Counted from the first letter of the stretch, positions 1 to 9,938 are shown. The stretch is 64,000 nt of DNA from Phytomonas francai (GCA_001766655.1 MJCC01000030.1:1-64000); one strand, 5' to 3'. The notes: generated from the letters alone by a model not told the origin. A program made the numbers and translations.

Positions 1-195
1 GCGCGGCGCGCGGGAGCTCGGGCTTTGGGTCAGCGCGTTGAGCTGGAGCTGCGTGGTCCGGAGGCGCCTGCCCCTCGGCTCGTGGGTCGTAAAGACGTTC
101 CCGCGGCGCCCCCGCGGGCTGCGGCCGTCCGGTGGGCGCCGTTCGTGTCGCGCCGTCCTTTTAGCAGCCGCCACGCTTATTGTGTCCTATTAAAT
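1..195. other. GC-rich island at window edge
   Basis: The first ~180 bases are far richer in G and C than any spacer in the window. Two + frames and one - frame are open through it, so it could be the end of a truncated gene or a piece of a mobile element. No recognisable motif was found and the coding strand cannot be decided. Composition falls to the local AT-rich level after about 195. Confidence 0.35.
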
Positions 196-300
196 TCAGT
201 GATGGGTACCTTAGGGTGTTCATGGGGGCTACCACCTCTCACATGCTGCGTTTTTGCGTGTCTCTTTAAATCAAGTAGGCGCTGTCACGATGCACGCATT

Positions 301-537
301 CACGCGGCCTGCGTCGTTGGCCCACTAAGCCGTGCACTATTGCTCTCACAAAGAGCGCACGGTCTCCAGGCTGACCTCGTCTTCCATGCTGTCCGTACTT
401 CCCATCTCGTCCTCGATCTCTTCATAGAGTTACTGCTCGCACACTGCCTCTGGCTGTGGCAGGTTCATCATGTTGCCGAAGTGGTCCAAGCTGAGCTTGT
501 TACGTGGCAAGTCAAGCGCCTCGTGACCATCCGCGTC
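301..537 (-). pseudogene. Coding-like fragment with internal stop, minus strand
   Basis: Read on the minus strand from 537 down to about 314, this stretch gives protein-like sequence of roughly 35 residues (including LDLPRNKLSLDHFGNMMNLP), then a TAA near 430, then about 27 acidic residues (LYEEIEDEMG and onward) in the same frame before a TGA. There is no ATG upstream, since a TAG sits at 538-540. The acidic tail and natural residue mix suggest the remains of a gene 3' end. If so, it is the only minus-strand coding trace in the window. The family is not recognised. The + strand ORF covering the same bases is probably only its antisense shadow. Confidence 0.3.
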
Positions 538-540
538 CTA

Positions 541-1250
541 TCTATCCCCCTTTACCCCCTTTGCACCCCAATTACCTCCTTTTCATGTATGCATGTGGAA
601 TTAATATATCTTTAGACGTAGAAATTGTCTGAGGGCGTGGAGAATGTGATCTTGTCTGCACATGTCGTGTTTCCTTAGTCTCGTCAGCACTGGCCTGTGC
701 AAGATGTCGCTCGCCGAAAATGATGTGGATTCCTAATCGGTGTGCAAGTCCAAAAAATAAGTAAGACTGGACGGACATTAGCCATGGATTTCTTCCATTC
801 ACAACTGCCAATGATGCGCTTCCTTATCCTTTTTTCCCTCTATACTCCCCCTCCCCGCCCCCCATTCCTATTTTTCTTTCTGGAGTGAACCATTCACTAG
901 CAAATCAAAATAGTAAATATCAGGCTTCCTTTTCATCTGAATGCTAATAATCACTAGTTTTTGATTTAGTATACTTATGTTTTATACGCGTATGTATTTT
1001 TTTTTGTGCAATTAATTCCTGTTAGATTTTTACATTAAAGGCATTGCATCTGTGTTATCGGAAATCGTTCCCACAGAGAAAAAATAATGATAAGATTGGC
1101 AGGGGGTTCGACACAGGTGCTATACCAGATAGGAAATGGAAGGCCTTCCCGGATCTCGAATGTAAAAAGCTCATGTGATTCTTTCATTTTTTCTGAGTTA
1201 TGAAACCAAATTTATTTTATATAATATATTTTTTATACCCTTTTCGGAGA
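541..1250. other. Spacer without gene
   Basis: AT-rich intergenic sequence with short T and C runs. No convincing ORF on either strand and no RNA gene seen. It probably holds processing signals upstream of the first transcribed gene of this window. Confidence 0.5.
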
Positions 1251-1366
1251 AATATGTATGTTGAATGGACGTTTATGCACTATGAGGCATTATTCTACAG
1301 GGATCGCGAATGGAGTATGTACTATAGAGGATATCTCGAAACGACCCTGGACCCCCCCTCCCCCCC

Positions 1367-1404
<38 letters not shown>

Positions 1405-1640
1405 CCTTGCATTGAAATTGAGTCATGAGGTTGATTCTGGTTCTTCTCTCTCGCACTCTATTACCAGTACCTCAGCTGTTTATTAGTATTATGATTAGTA
1501 TTCATAAAGCGTTCATACGTATTTAAATTCTGTATGTGGATAACTTGTTGAGTGTAGAATATATGGTAGAATAAATACTGGCGAGGAAGCTTTGATAGAT
1601 ATAAAAAGAAATAAGTGTACATGCGTGTAAACTATCACAT
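1251..1640. repeat. Dispersed ~390-bp repeat, copy A
   Basis: This block is almost identical to 29537-29924. Both copies carry the same core (tatgaggcattattctacag and the bases after it), a C-rich run followed by (TA)n at about 1352-1402, and the same ~230-bp AT-rich right part ending in gtgtaaactatc. Differences are limited to a few bases at the left edge, around 1460-1475 and at the right edge. No ORF free of the (TA)n tract is present. The flanks are unrelated to those of the other copy, so the unit is a discrete interspersed repeat. A short non-autonomous retroposon or a duplicated UTR element are both possible. Confidence 0.85.
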
Positions 1641-1787
1641 TCTATTTGGACGAATATACTTTTACTTCTAATTTGAGTTAGTTTAACGGAGAGTTTTTTG
1701 TTGTTATTACTAACTGAAGAGCACATTATTAAGTTGAAGGATTGGTGTTTTGGAATTATAGGTGTAAGCTCAAATTCGACGGGCATT
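1641..1787 (+). other. Leader region of CstF50-like gene
   Basis: Short spacer between repeat copy A and the first ATG of the WD40 gene. The reading frame is open upstream to 1698, but only through a TTG, so the ATG at 1788 is preferred. Confidence 0.4.
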
Positions 1788-3359
1788 ATGCTACCTGGAC
1801 ATACTGAAAATACTGTACGCAATCATGCCAGCCCTTCTCTGAATCGTGTTAATCGTAAGCGACCGCGGCCTGTGGTTCTTTCCAATCCTGTGGAGAGACA
1901 GTTATACCATCTAATAATTCAGCAACTACACCATGACGGGTTTATGGCTGCGGCATCTGCAGTATCAGATGCTACGGGTACTATTGTGGCAAACATCGAT
2001 CAAGATGGGGAGCGGCTTAGGTCATTAGTTGCTAAAGGTCTCAGTACTGAGCTGACTCAACACCGTGATATACGGTGCTTTGCATTAGAGCAGGTAGTAG
2101 AGAGGTATATCAGTGCTTCCAAGGTCTATGCACCATTGCAGCTTTCCCAGAGCTGGTTGCTCGGCCGTCGTTGTTTCAAAATGCAGAATCGCTTCACGTC
2201 TTCCTCTGTTAGTAGTGTGCTTCGTGATATTTCTTTTTCGCCTGACGGATCGTTAGTGGCCTGTTGTGGGACTAATGGTCTAGCAGCGATCTTTTCTTTG
2301 ATGACTATTGAAGATTTGATCTCATTTGATGACGTCAGAGCTTCTAATAATATTAGAAGTCTTAATGGCAATGGTAAAAATACCAATGGTGTGCGCAGTA
2401 TAAATGAGATTACAGAACTTGCGATAGCTCGACGATTCCGGGACCATGCACAGCACTCTGTTGAGGTTATCCGCTTTCATCCAACACGTCCTTTACTCCT
2501 TACAGGTGGCCGCGGTGGGGGGATATGCCTGCGCAGCTATGAATTCCCTAACTCGAGCGTTCAGCTCCAAATCTACGATAACTTTCCAGTCCGTGGTTCT
2601 AGTTTTCACCCGAGCGGCGAGTACGCCGTAGTTGCCACAGATCATCCGGTTCCACGGCTGACAAACCTGCGCACTGGTAAGGTTCTTAGTCCACCTGGCA
2701 GTGTTAAGCATTCAGTAGCATCCAGTGCGATACCTACGGCTTCAGAGAGTCTTATTGAGACATCGAGCACACTTGTAACAGTAACTTCACATAGTGCGGG
2801 TCTTACATCGGCTTCTTTTTCCCCTGATGGCCGGACTCTCGTAACAACAAGCTTGGATGGCTCTTGGATATTGTACGATGGTGTTAGTGGGCGTGCTTTG
2901 TATAAGGCGGAGGCGGCCCACAGTGCAGTTCCTGTTACAAGTGCAGTCTATAGTCGCACCGGGAATGTACTCTTAACATCTGGCATGGATTCAACTGCAA
3001 GGCTATGGGACTTACGTCGTCTCAACACCAGCTACACACCGATTGCGACCTCTCCATCGGTACGGGGTGCCGCACGAGACAGCCCTGAGTTAATGTCCTT
3101 CGGTGATCCGTCTAAATGTAACCATCGAAGCATAAAGGCTATTTTCTCGCATGACGAAAGCCACATTCTTTGTCAGGACAATACTCTTCTTGTCGTGCAA
3201 GGATACTGTGTTTATAGTGGAGACAGCTCATATGTGTTGGCAACTCAGCCATCTTTTATGCAGCGTGCGTTGGCATGCAGTCCCTTTTCTAACATAATTG
3301 TGACTGGAGCTGACGATTGCAAGCTGCGTTTATGGACCTCTTCATGGCTTCCTTCTTAG
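1788..3359 (+). CDS. CSTF50: Cleavage stimulation factor 50-kDa-like WD40 protein
   Basis: A 523-residue protein. Residues ~38-70 (VERQLYHLIIQQLHHDGF and following) match the N-terminal dimerisation helix pair of CstF50/CSTF1. The rest contains WD40 repeats, with clear blades such as SFSPDGSLVACC, SFSPDGRTLVTTSLDGSW, SGMDSTARLWDLRR and the final GADDCKLRLW. In other eukaryotes CstF50 belongs to the nuclear complex that defines the pre-mRNA cleavage and polyadenylation site. In kinetoplastids this step is coupled to trans-splicing of the downstream gene. The protein is longer than human CSTF1 (431 aa) owing to inserts between blades. The ATG at 1788 was chosen because the upstream extension has no ATG. 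Another WD40 protein with a similar N-terminus (SMU1-like) is the main alternative. Confidence 0.75.
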   Translation: MLPGHTENTVRNHASPSLNRVNRKRPRPVVLSNPVERQLYHLIIQQLHHDGFMAAASAVSDATGTIVANIDQDGERLRSLVAKGLSTELTQHRDIRCFALEQVVERYISASKVYAPLQLSQSWLLGRRCFKMQNRFTSSSVSSVLRDISFSPDGSLVACCGTNGLAAIFSLMTIEDLISFDDVRASNNIRSLNGNGKNTNGVRSINEITELAIARRFRDHAQHSVEVIRFHPTRPLLLTGGRGGGICLRSYEFPNSSVQLQIYDNFPVRGSSFHPSGEYAVVATDHPVPRLTNLRTGKVLSPPGSVKHSVASSAIPTASESLIETSSTLVTVTSHSAGLTSASFSPDGRTLVTTSLDGSWILYDGVSGRALYKAEAAHSAVPVTSAVYSRTGNVLLTSGMDSTARLWDLRRLNTSYTPIATSPSVRGAARDSPELMSFGDPSKCNHRSIKAIFSHDESHILCQDNTLLVVQGYCVYSGDSSYVLATQPSFMQRALACSPFSNIIVTGADDCKLRLWTSSWLPS

Positions 3360-3648
3360 TAATTTTTGTATATTTAACCCGAAAGTGTAAAAGTAAGACA
3401 ATATCTTGATACAGTTATATATGCAGAGCCTAGGAAGTTATAAGACCTGGCCCCATATGTTTTCATTTTGTTTGAATTATCATTTGCCAACTAGTATAAA
3501 AACTTAACATTCCCCTTTTTTATTTTTTAAAGTTTTATTGCAAAAAAATATTAAATATTATTTTATTCATCTTGTAGGATAGAAATACGCCTCCCATAGC
3601 GTTCATTAGATTTGATCTATAACACTCAGCAGGGCAATTTGCATTGCC
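3360..3648 (+). other. Spacer with T-rich tract
   Basis: AT-rich spacer. A T-rich tract near 3514-3537 probably serves as the polypyrimidine signal for trans-splicing of the next gene. Confidence 0.4.
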
Positions 3649-5394
3649 ATGCTGTCATCATCCAGGGCTTTCATCCTGTGGCTTCTGACAGCGACGCTTT
3701 TCTTGATTTATCAACCTATTTCCGTAGCTTCTAATCACCCGATAACTCCCGTAAAATTGTCATCTCTTAATGTTTCAACTTCAGTAAAATATTATACAGA
3801 GGGATATGTTTATTGTGGTCATGGGGAACAGATATGCCCCTTCTCCGCACCTATCTGCTGCGGCTCGGGGTCTAACTATTACTGTGTGCCCGCTGGCAGC
3901 TCCTGCTGTGGAGTCGCTAGCACGTCAACAAACTGTGGAGCGGGCGAGCAGTGCTGTTCCAGTTCATACAACAGTATTTGCTGTCCAAAAGGAACAAGTT
4001 GCCATCTGAACAGGATGGGTATTCCTTCATGTCAGTTTGATGAGTGTTCGTTATATACAACTGTAGATGAGTGCCTTGATGAGAAGAATTCTAAATGTGG
4101 TTGGTGCTGTGAGGAGCATCGATGCATTCCACAATCGGATGATCGCTGCCCCACCACTCCAATTACCGGAAATCAACATTGTCCTTCTTATTGCCATCAT
4201 GCAAATACTTGTGCACTATGCTTAAACCGCAAGCATGCACACCAGAATAAGAAGCCTTTCTCTTACATCGACTCTGGCGTTGATGCGCAATTATCTCAGC
4301 AAGTAGGTTATATGGATGAAGATGAGAAGTGTGTATGGTGTTGTGCAACTATGTTGTGCATGCCCGTTAAGAATTTAGAGACATGCACGAACGAGCAATT
4401 TCTTACTGATCCCGACCGCTGTGCAGATTGTATGCATAATGGTAGTGGTGTCCAGGAAGGTATAGATGATGTGCTTGCTCTTTATACTCTTCTTGGCTCG
4501 ATTCTTTTTATTGTTGGAATTATTTTCTTTATGAGCTGTATTCGTATTGTAGTAGAGGTCTTATTAGAAGAGCGAAGCGAGGAGCCGTCTACAAATGGGC
4601 AGAATAAAATTCGGCGCTATGGATTTAAAATTAGTGATGCTATACCTAGCAATCCTATCGTCCGAAAGTTCCGTCATTTGTTAACTGAAACAGGGAGCAC
4701 TGAAAGCGCCCTAACTGTTTTCACGAAGGAACAAGAGGTTGAATCTAAGGATGTAGTGGTGTGCCATCGTTGTAATCAGCACATTCACTTAAAATTTTTG
4801 AAAAGCCGCATAATGCCCATGCCATCGCAATCGCCTTCCTTGAATCCCCACCATACTTCTCAGGAGCCCGTAAAACTTACGAAAGCAGCGCTTTCAGAAA
4901 ATGCCACTTCCATTTTCAATGACTGTTCGACTCCCTCTGATGATCCAGCTGTTATTTTGTTACCTTGCAAGCATTGTGCGTGCTATGCATGTTTAGGCAT
5001 TTCAGCAGGATCCTTGAAGAGACAAACCGACCAGCCACCATCCAGAAACTCAGCAAATGAACTAGCGATGCCGCCGACCATGATATCATTTGTCTCTCAA
5101 ACAGCAGAGGACGGCGTCTCCAGTTCTATACGTTTGCAAGAGGTCCCAAAGGAAGAAGAAGAAGGCAGTATCAGCATGCAAACACAGACAAACATGTCTG
5201 AGGCAAATACTACTACAGGTTTGGAGGGACTAGAAGTATCTGTATGCGCACAAAAACAGACTGCGCCGGCCGATGATCAGACTGAGCTTATCCTTGAGGA
5301 GGCTATTTCCAAATACTTTAGTAAAGGCAAATGCACTGCATGTGGTCAGAGGATATCCGAATACTTATTGACATCCAAAGTTCGGCTGATATAA
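3649..5394 (+). CDS. Membrane protein: granulin-like ectodomain, TM, split RING finger
   Basis: A 581-residue protein. An N-terminal hydrophobic segment (residues ~7-28) looks like a signal peptide. Residues ~54-130 are Cys-rich with repeated CC pairs (PICCGSGSNYYCVP, EQCCSSSYNSICC), the granulin pattern. Two PSI-like Cys blocks follow (KCGWCCEEHRC, KCVWCCATMLC). One membrane helix lies at ~276-300. The C-terminal side carries C372-x2-C375, then C440-x-H442-x2-C445-x2-C448 in the context LLPCKHCACYAC, then C562-x2-C565, which is the ligand order of an IAP/MUL1-type RING with two long low-complexity insertions (64 and 113 residues). A luminal or extracellular sensor with a cytosolic E3 ubiquitin-ligase finger is inferred. 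No family member with this architecture is recalled. Confidence 0.7.
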   Translation: MLSSSRAFILWLLTATLFLIYQPISVASNHPITPVKLSSLNVSTSVKYYTEGYVYCGHGEQICPFSAPICCGSGSNYYCVPAGSSCCGVASTSTNCGAGEQCCSSSYNSICCPKGTSCHLNRMGIPSCQFDECSLYTTVDECLDEKNSKCGWCCEEHRCIPQSDDRCPTTPITGNQHCPSYCHHANTCALCLNRKHAHQNKKPFSYIDSGVDAQLSQQVGYMDEDEKCVWCCATMLCMPVKNLETCTNEQFLTDPDRCADCMHNGSGVQEGIDDVLALYTLLGSILFIVGIIFFMSCIRIVVEVLLEERSEEPSTNGQNKIRRYGFKISDAIPSNPIVRKFRHLLTETGSTESALTVFTKEQEVESKDVVVCHRCNQHIHLKFLKSRIMPMPSQSPSLNPHHTSQEPVKLTKAALSENATSIFNDCSTPSDDPAVILLPCKHCACYACLGISAGSLKRQTDQPPSRNSANELAMPPTMISFVSQTAEDGVSSSIRLQEVPKEEEEGSISMQTQTNMSEANTTTGLEGLEVSVCAQKQTAPADDQTELILEEAISKYFSKGKCTACGQRISEYLLTSKVRLI

Positions 5395-5829
5395 AGAATA
5401 TATCATTTCATTGAACAATCTTACCTTGTATTTGCCTATTATTGCTTCAATTTATTTATTTTATTTTTAATACTCTTGAAGTTTATCTCTCTCTCTCTCT
5501 CTTTTAACACATATATATACATCTATATGTATAATGCTCTTATTGTATTTCATGAAAGGTAACTCACTAAACGAAGAGAAATAATATCTAAAATATAATA
5601 GTCTTATGATCCTTTTGTCTGCTTAATATTTTCCCCCCATTGACATGCTTTCTGGCTGTTTTGCATTCCTCTAGCAATTTATTCTAGGAGGTTTCTATAA
5701 AAGAAATACATAAATTCTATAAAGATAAAACCCCTTACTGAGATATTCTTTATAATTTCTTAAAAGCTTATTCTAAATAGGTAAATATGAATAATATATA
5801 TATATATAATATGTAGGTAGGCTTCCGAT
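5395..5829. other. Spacer
   Basis: AT-rich spacer with a (CT)n tract at about 5488-5501 and a (TA)n tract near 5795-5808. No gene seen. Confidence 0.5.
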
Positions 5830-6653
5830 AAGTTTTTTTTGTTTCGAAAGTTGTCGTTTTATCTCATTAAGAATCCGTTAGTAACTAATATATTCTTAAG
5901 CACTATTGTTAGCTTTTATGGTGATTCCATTTGCCAGTTTGTCTATGAGCCCTGTGCAGAATCTTGGCCATCCATTACATACGATTCCCTTCCAGTAGAG
6001 AGTTTACAGTTACCTTTTCTGGTAACGATATCCTCCATTCCTGTGTATCTGCGATCAAAATGCTACCCATACTCCCAAAACAAGGGTGATATTCAATATG
6101 ATAATGAGCCCGTGTCGGTGCTTCTTGATTTTCGGCGAAGCATGATTTTATCTAGTCTTGCTTTTATCTTTGGATTGAGATACTCCCTGATGGTACTTCG
6201 AGTGCTAGATCGCCTGATTCCGCCAAAGAATATTTCCAAAAAGGCAGCACTAGGTAAAGGTTTCCTGAACTGGATTTTTTTCACAATTTATCAACCCCAT
6301 TTTCCTGATTCACTTATCTCTACTGAACCACTTTTTTTATATACCGTGACGGGAGAGATTGCAGGCGTTGGTTGAACAATATGACAGAGCCAAAGCTCGC
6401 AGAGAGACAGCAATACATGGGACAAGGGGATTCCTTGGTTTACAAAATGGGACGCTACTACTGCATTACAGAGAATAAATCCTTCAATATACAGGAGTAT
6501 ATGAAATGCGTACTGCTGGATATTAGAAATAGTTTCGCAAAAGACTTTATTGATATCACTCATTAAGGTTTTTTTTTGGGGGGTCTAAATTGGCTCCCAT
6601 TGTTTTACTATATACCATGTCATTTTAGAATAGCTTACGCATCCTGCATGTAA
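5830..6653 (+). pseudogene. Mpv17/PMP22-family pseudogene
   Basis: The frame starting after the TAG at 5818 reads like an Mpv17/PMP22 membrane protein: an N-terminal block (NPLVTNIFLSTIVSFYGDSI, compare P-x2-T-N...GD...Q), a middle block (DFRRSMILSSLAFIFGLRY), and a K...NW...P block. It has no ATG at its start. Coding-like sequence passes from this frame to the next near a T7 run at ~6332-6338 and goes on through RDGRDCRRWLNN. It then meets a TAA at 6564-6566 and continues in the same frame with the family C-terminal signature (NWLPLFYYIPCHFRI) up to a TAA at 6651. Mpv17 proteins are small four-helix proteins of the mitochondrial or peroxisomal inner membrane. Three independent defects favour a decayed gene; assembly errors could explain one of them. 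Confidence 0.7.
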
Positions 6654-7703
6654 TTGGTTTGGATTGGCTTTGTTTCATTTATTTTGTATCGTGGATAGGG
6701 TATAAATCGGAAGAGGACAACAACAATAGACACACTAAAACTAAGTAATAAGACAAAATGATATTTGCAGCACTTATAGAGCTTTCAGTCTTTTTTTATT
6801 ATTCACTTTTACCGTAGGAGAGTGAAATTATAGGAAGCCATTGATCTCGTCAACAGTGAAAGTGTACAACTTGTTTTCCCTTTTCTTTTTTCATTTTTTT
6901 TTTTCGTGAAGCTTAAGTTTATTTTTACCTGCTTTTTGTTTTGTTTAAATTTTAGTACCAATAGGTTTTGCTTACATTTTACGATAGGAAAATATGGGCT
7001 TAATATGCATAATCAATCGTTTTATGATTTTTCTATTTTATTTGAAGCCAAGGTCTTGAATAAATGCCATTGATTTATATACTACGGAATGATGAAGTGA
7101 TAGGAAAGGGTTAGTTTAATGAGATGTACATGTTTTCTTTATATTTATGATATCTTTAATTTAGCGGTTGTTGAGATAAAAGGAACTAACCTATATATTT
7201 ATAGAACGGAGCGGAGAACCTTTCATGATAATTCATTTCGACTGTACAATTAAAGTCACACTAAGTACATTTCTGTTTGTTTATGATTGACATAGAGATG
7301 TACTTAGAATTGATCTATTGTCATCAATAAATGGGAATCGTAACCTTTTTATATTCCATACAATATCTATAACTACTAGACATAATGCTAGGGTGTTGGG
7401 TTCTCGTAGCGTGCGACTGTGTCCCAATAAAGTGATGGGGATCAATTTTTCAAAAAATTGGCTCATATTTCTTATGCCTTCATATGTGAAGTGTGTGTTA
7501 TCCTTTTTTTCATCTCCTTACTTATATATTCGGAAAGAAATATTGGCGCGCCGTATACACAAAACACGAAAAAAGTCCACATTAGTAGAATATAGGATAC
7601 TTCCATCATACCTTCGTCCAACACGTTTACTCGAGTCCACTTTATCTTCAAGCCAGAGGAAATTTACACGGTATTGTGACAGTAGGCTATCGTGCGGGGT
7701 TGA
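6654..7703. other. Spacer without clear gene
   Basis: About 1 kb of AT-rich sequence. An open frame at 7318-7710 has no recognisable motif, low-complexity composition and overlaps the next gene's start, so it is not called. T-rich tracts near 6884-6905 and 7502-7511 may be processing signals. Confidence 0.45.
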
Positions 7704-8510
7704 ATGCTAAAGCGGTGTGGTTCTGGCCTATTCAAGGTCACTCGAGCTGCCTTGCAGGGCTGGGGGGGCGCCGGTACCGGCGGCGGGGCTGGCTGGGGCG
7801 ACGATGCCCCGACCCCCTCTCGGGGAGGTTGGGATGGGTCTGGGCAATGGGATGCTGCTGACATTGGCTGGAGGGGGGCTCCTAGTGGTGCGAGACAGTC
7901 CTCCGCCACGGGCGGATTCCGTCGTGTGCGTGCCCCCGGGCGGGGTCGTGACGCAGCTGGCGGTGGATACAACACAGGAGTTTGGGGAAAACCACGGGGC
8001 GATGATGAGGATGCATGGCATGCTGCCCCGCCTAGTTTCACACCACCTGTGCGTCGTGTTGATCCGCTGACTCTCACTGCCGTAGAGGTGGAAATCGACG
8101 GTATCAAGAAATTAGTGGGTCAGCGTGTTCAGGTGACTGGGCTGGCGGATGGTACATCGTGGCAGACCCTTAAAGATCATTTTCGCCAAGCAGGCGAGGT
8201 TGTTTTCTGCAGACTTTTCTCAAACGGGCGCGCGATGGTGGAATTTAGCACACCTGAGGATGCTGCACGTGCAATAACGGAATTGCAAGCTTCTGAGTTG
8301 GAAGGTGTTACATTATTTATGCGAGAAGACCGTGAGGATGTTGTGCTCATGAACACGCGACGGAAAATACGTGAGGCCCGCGATGCACAGCTAAGGGCAC
8401 GGAAGGAGGAAGCGAAACAACTCAAGAGAGAACAAGCGATTGTGGAAGGAGATCGGCCCTCAGAATCCTTAGATAGTGAGGGCAGTATGTCAAAGGCTGT
8501 AAACCCATAA
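7704..8510 (+). CDS. RGG2: RGG2-like mitochondrial RNA-binding protein (Gly/Arg-rich plus RRM)
   Basis: A 268-residue protein. The basic, Ser-poor N-terminus (MLKRCGSGLFKVTRAAL) fits a mitochondrial presequence. Residues ~19-95 are Gly-rich with repeated GW motifs (GWGG, GWGDD, GGWDGSG, GWRG) and RG dipeptides. An RRM follows at ~140-205 (QRVQVTGLADGTSWQTLKDH with RNP2-like QVTGL, and GRAMVEFST with RNP1-like AMVEF). The tail is a charged helix. This Gly-Trp/RG plus C-terminal RRM order is that of trypanosome TbRGG2 (RESC13), which modulates guide-RNA-directed U-insertion editing of mitochondrial mRNAs. It is somewhat shorter than the ~320-residue TbRGG2. A different RRM protein remains possible, but the GW-rich part is distinctive. 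Confidence 0.75.
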   Translation: MLKRCGSGLFKVTRAALQGWGGAGTGGGAGWGDDAPTPSRGGWDGSGQWDAADIGWRGAPSGARQSSATGGFRRVRAPGRGRDAAGGGYNTGVWGKPRGDDEDAWHAAPPSFTPPVRRVDPLTLTAVEVEIDGIKKLVGQRVQVTGLADGTSWQTLKDHFRQAGEVVFCRLFSNGRAMVEFSTPEDAARAITELQASELEGVTLFMREDREDVVLMNTRRKIREARDAQLRARKEEAKQLKREQAIVEGDRPSESLDSEGSMSKAVNP

Positions 8511-8870
8511 CTATGCTGACGGTAGTATTCATCAATTTACTTTTTATCAATACTTTTCCTCTTTCAAGAACCTTCACATCTTATTAGTTTAGGCTGAGTG
8601 TAGAGTTATTCTGATCGAGATGAAGTGACATGAAATGGTTGAATCCCTTTTTTTCTTTACATACATGTGGAATGGAAGATGGAGACAGAGTAATAGATTT
8701 CTATCATAATTCACTTTTTGATTCCATTATTATTATTTACTGACACCTATTACAAATTGTTTGTTAATCTATGGTAATTATATCTATTCTTCTACCTCCA
8801 ATATGCATTGGTTTTTGTCACAAAATGGATTAGTGTTTGCATATATCTATCTTCTGTTCGTGTCCATTTG
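8511..8870. other. Spacer
   Basis: AT-rich spacer of 360 bases. The open frame of the next gene extends back to 8808 only through a TTG. No other feature seen. Confidence 0.4.
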
Positions 8871-9938
8871 ATGCCAATGAGTAGTAGCTCAGCTCTTATT
8901 AGTTTTTCGTTAAATCGAAGGCAAATCGAAAAACTTGTGGTTTGTATAGGGTATTTGAGTGCTTCAGAATCTACGTGCCGTGGCGCACTTGCGACTCGTG
9001 TGACAAGCTTGTTGCTTAGTAACTGCCGGCCTGCTCCCAACGACATTCATGATCCAGATCGCACCAGACTACACGCTCGCGACGCTCGTGGAGCCTTACG
9101 AAGGTGTTACAATGCGTACACTAACACTGTTGGTATGAGGGGAGGTCGAGACAAAAAAAGGCGCCTTCACTCTATTGCCTTGCGTTTTCCACAAACATGG
9201 GATTCAGAGCCAGTTCCAGACTTCATGGGTCTTTGGTGTGATCGCCTGTTGTTTGGGGATCTGAATCGACCCCATCGTGTCGCAGTGCTAGAGCCGCGTG
9301 TACCTGTTCAGTTTCAAGGAGAGGCCGTGGCGCGTGTATTGCAAAGCCATCGCCACTTACAGCAGGAAGATATTCTAGTAGTTTCCTCAACTCAGAGCCT
9401 GCCTTTTGGAATAGTGCGTGTTGTAGATGGTGTGGGACTTGACAGTGTAGAAAACCGCAACAAAGGTTCGGGTGTCGACAAGAGCGAGCACAATAACTCC
9501 GAATCAACGTGTGCAGAAGTTGTTTCACAGGCAATTCAACAGATCCCCGAATCATGCAGACCATGCTCTTCATTATTAATTGGTGTTGGTCACAAAGCAG
9601 GTTTTCGGGCTAGTTTCACCGCTGAAGAAGACGGGCGTTTAAAGAGGTGCCTCATTCCACTTGCTGCCTTTGGTTGTGCTTTGTGGTCGGTAAGTAAACA
9701 AAAAAGCGCGGATTACGTGCAGCGCCTCACTCCAACTGCCGATTTTTTAGAACAAGATAATACAAACAATCGATTATGGCGTACGATGCAGGCGTCGATG
9801 CTTTCCACACGTGATACGGTTCTTCTGAATGGGTATCACAATAGTATTCCACTCGACTCACGGTTGAGTATGCAACACCAAGAGTATTTGGTCCGAACAC
9901 TCTTAGGAAGGCTGGATGAAGAACCCAAGACATTTTGA
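8871..9938 (+). CDS. Hypothetical protein, 355 aa
   Basis: Family not recognised. The ATG at 8871 is the first in frame. The N-terminal ~50 residues are Ser/Leu-rich with scattered Arg and could form a mitochondrial targeting sequence. The middle has a basic stretch (GGRDKKRRLHSIALRFP) and a compact region (DRLLFGDLNRPHRVAVLEPR ...). A Ser/Asn-rich linker precedes a C-terminal part with LLIGVGHKAGFRASF and RLKRCLIPLAAFGCALW. No membrane helix is convincing. Codon use matches its neighbours and the frame is clean over its whole length, so it is very probably a real gene. It lies between two RNA-processing genes, which says little in a kinetoplastid transcription unit. Confidence 0.7.
   Translation: MPMSSSSALISFSLNRRQIEKLVVCIGYLSASESTCRGALATRVTSLLLSNCRPAPNDIHDPDRTRLHARDARGALRRCYNAYTNTVGMRGGRDKKRRLHSIALRFPQTWDSEPVPDFMGLWCDRLLFGDLNRPHRVAVLEPRVPVQFQGEAVARVLQSHRHLQQEDILVVSSTQSLPFGIVRVVDGVGLDSVENRNKGSGVDKSEHNNSESTCAEVVSQAIQQIPESCRPCSSLLIGVGHKAGFRASFTAEEDGRLKRCLIPLAAFGCALWSVSKQKSADYVQRLTPTADFLEQDNTNNRLWRTMQASMLSTRDTVLLNGYHNSIPLDSRLSMQHQEYLVRTLLGRLDEEPKTF

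Noticed and set aside
25..615. 196-codon + strand open frame at the window start
   Set aside because: It opens at a TTG, crosses unlike compositions, ends in low-complexity sequence, and its middle is antisense to a better minus-strand reading.
1200..1415. Open frame through the C-run and (TA)n of repeat copy A, also seen at 29540-29758
   Set aside because: Its C-terminal part is only Tyr-Ile repeats from TA units; it is a by-product of the repeat.
7318..7710. 130-codon frame before the RGG2-like gene
   Set aside because: No motif, no clear splice signal, spacer-like composition, and it overlaps the next start codon.
7664..8107. Long minus-strand and alternate + frames over the Gly-rich part of the RGG2-like gene
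   Set aside because: Shadows of a GC-rich, Gly-coding region; the RRM lies only in the 7704 frame.
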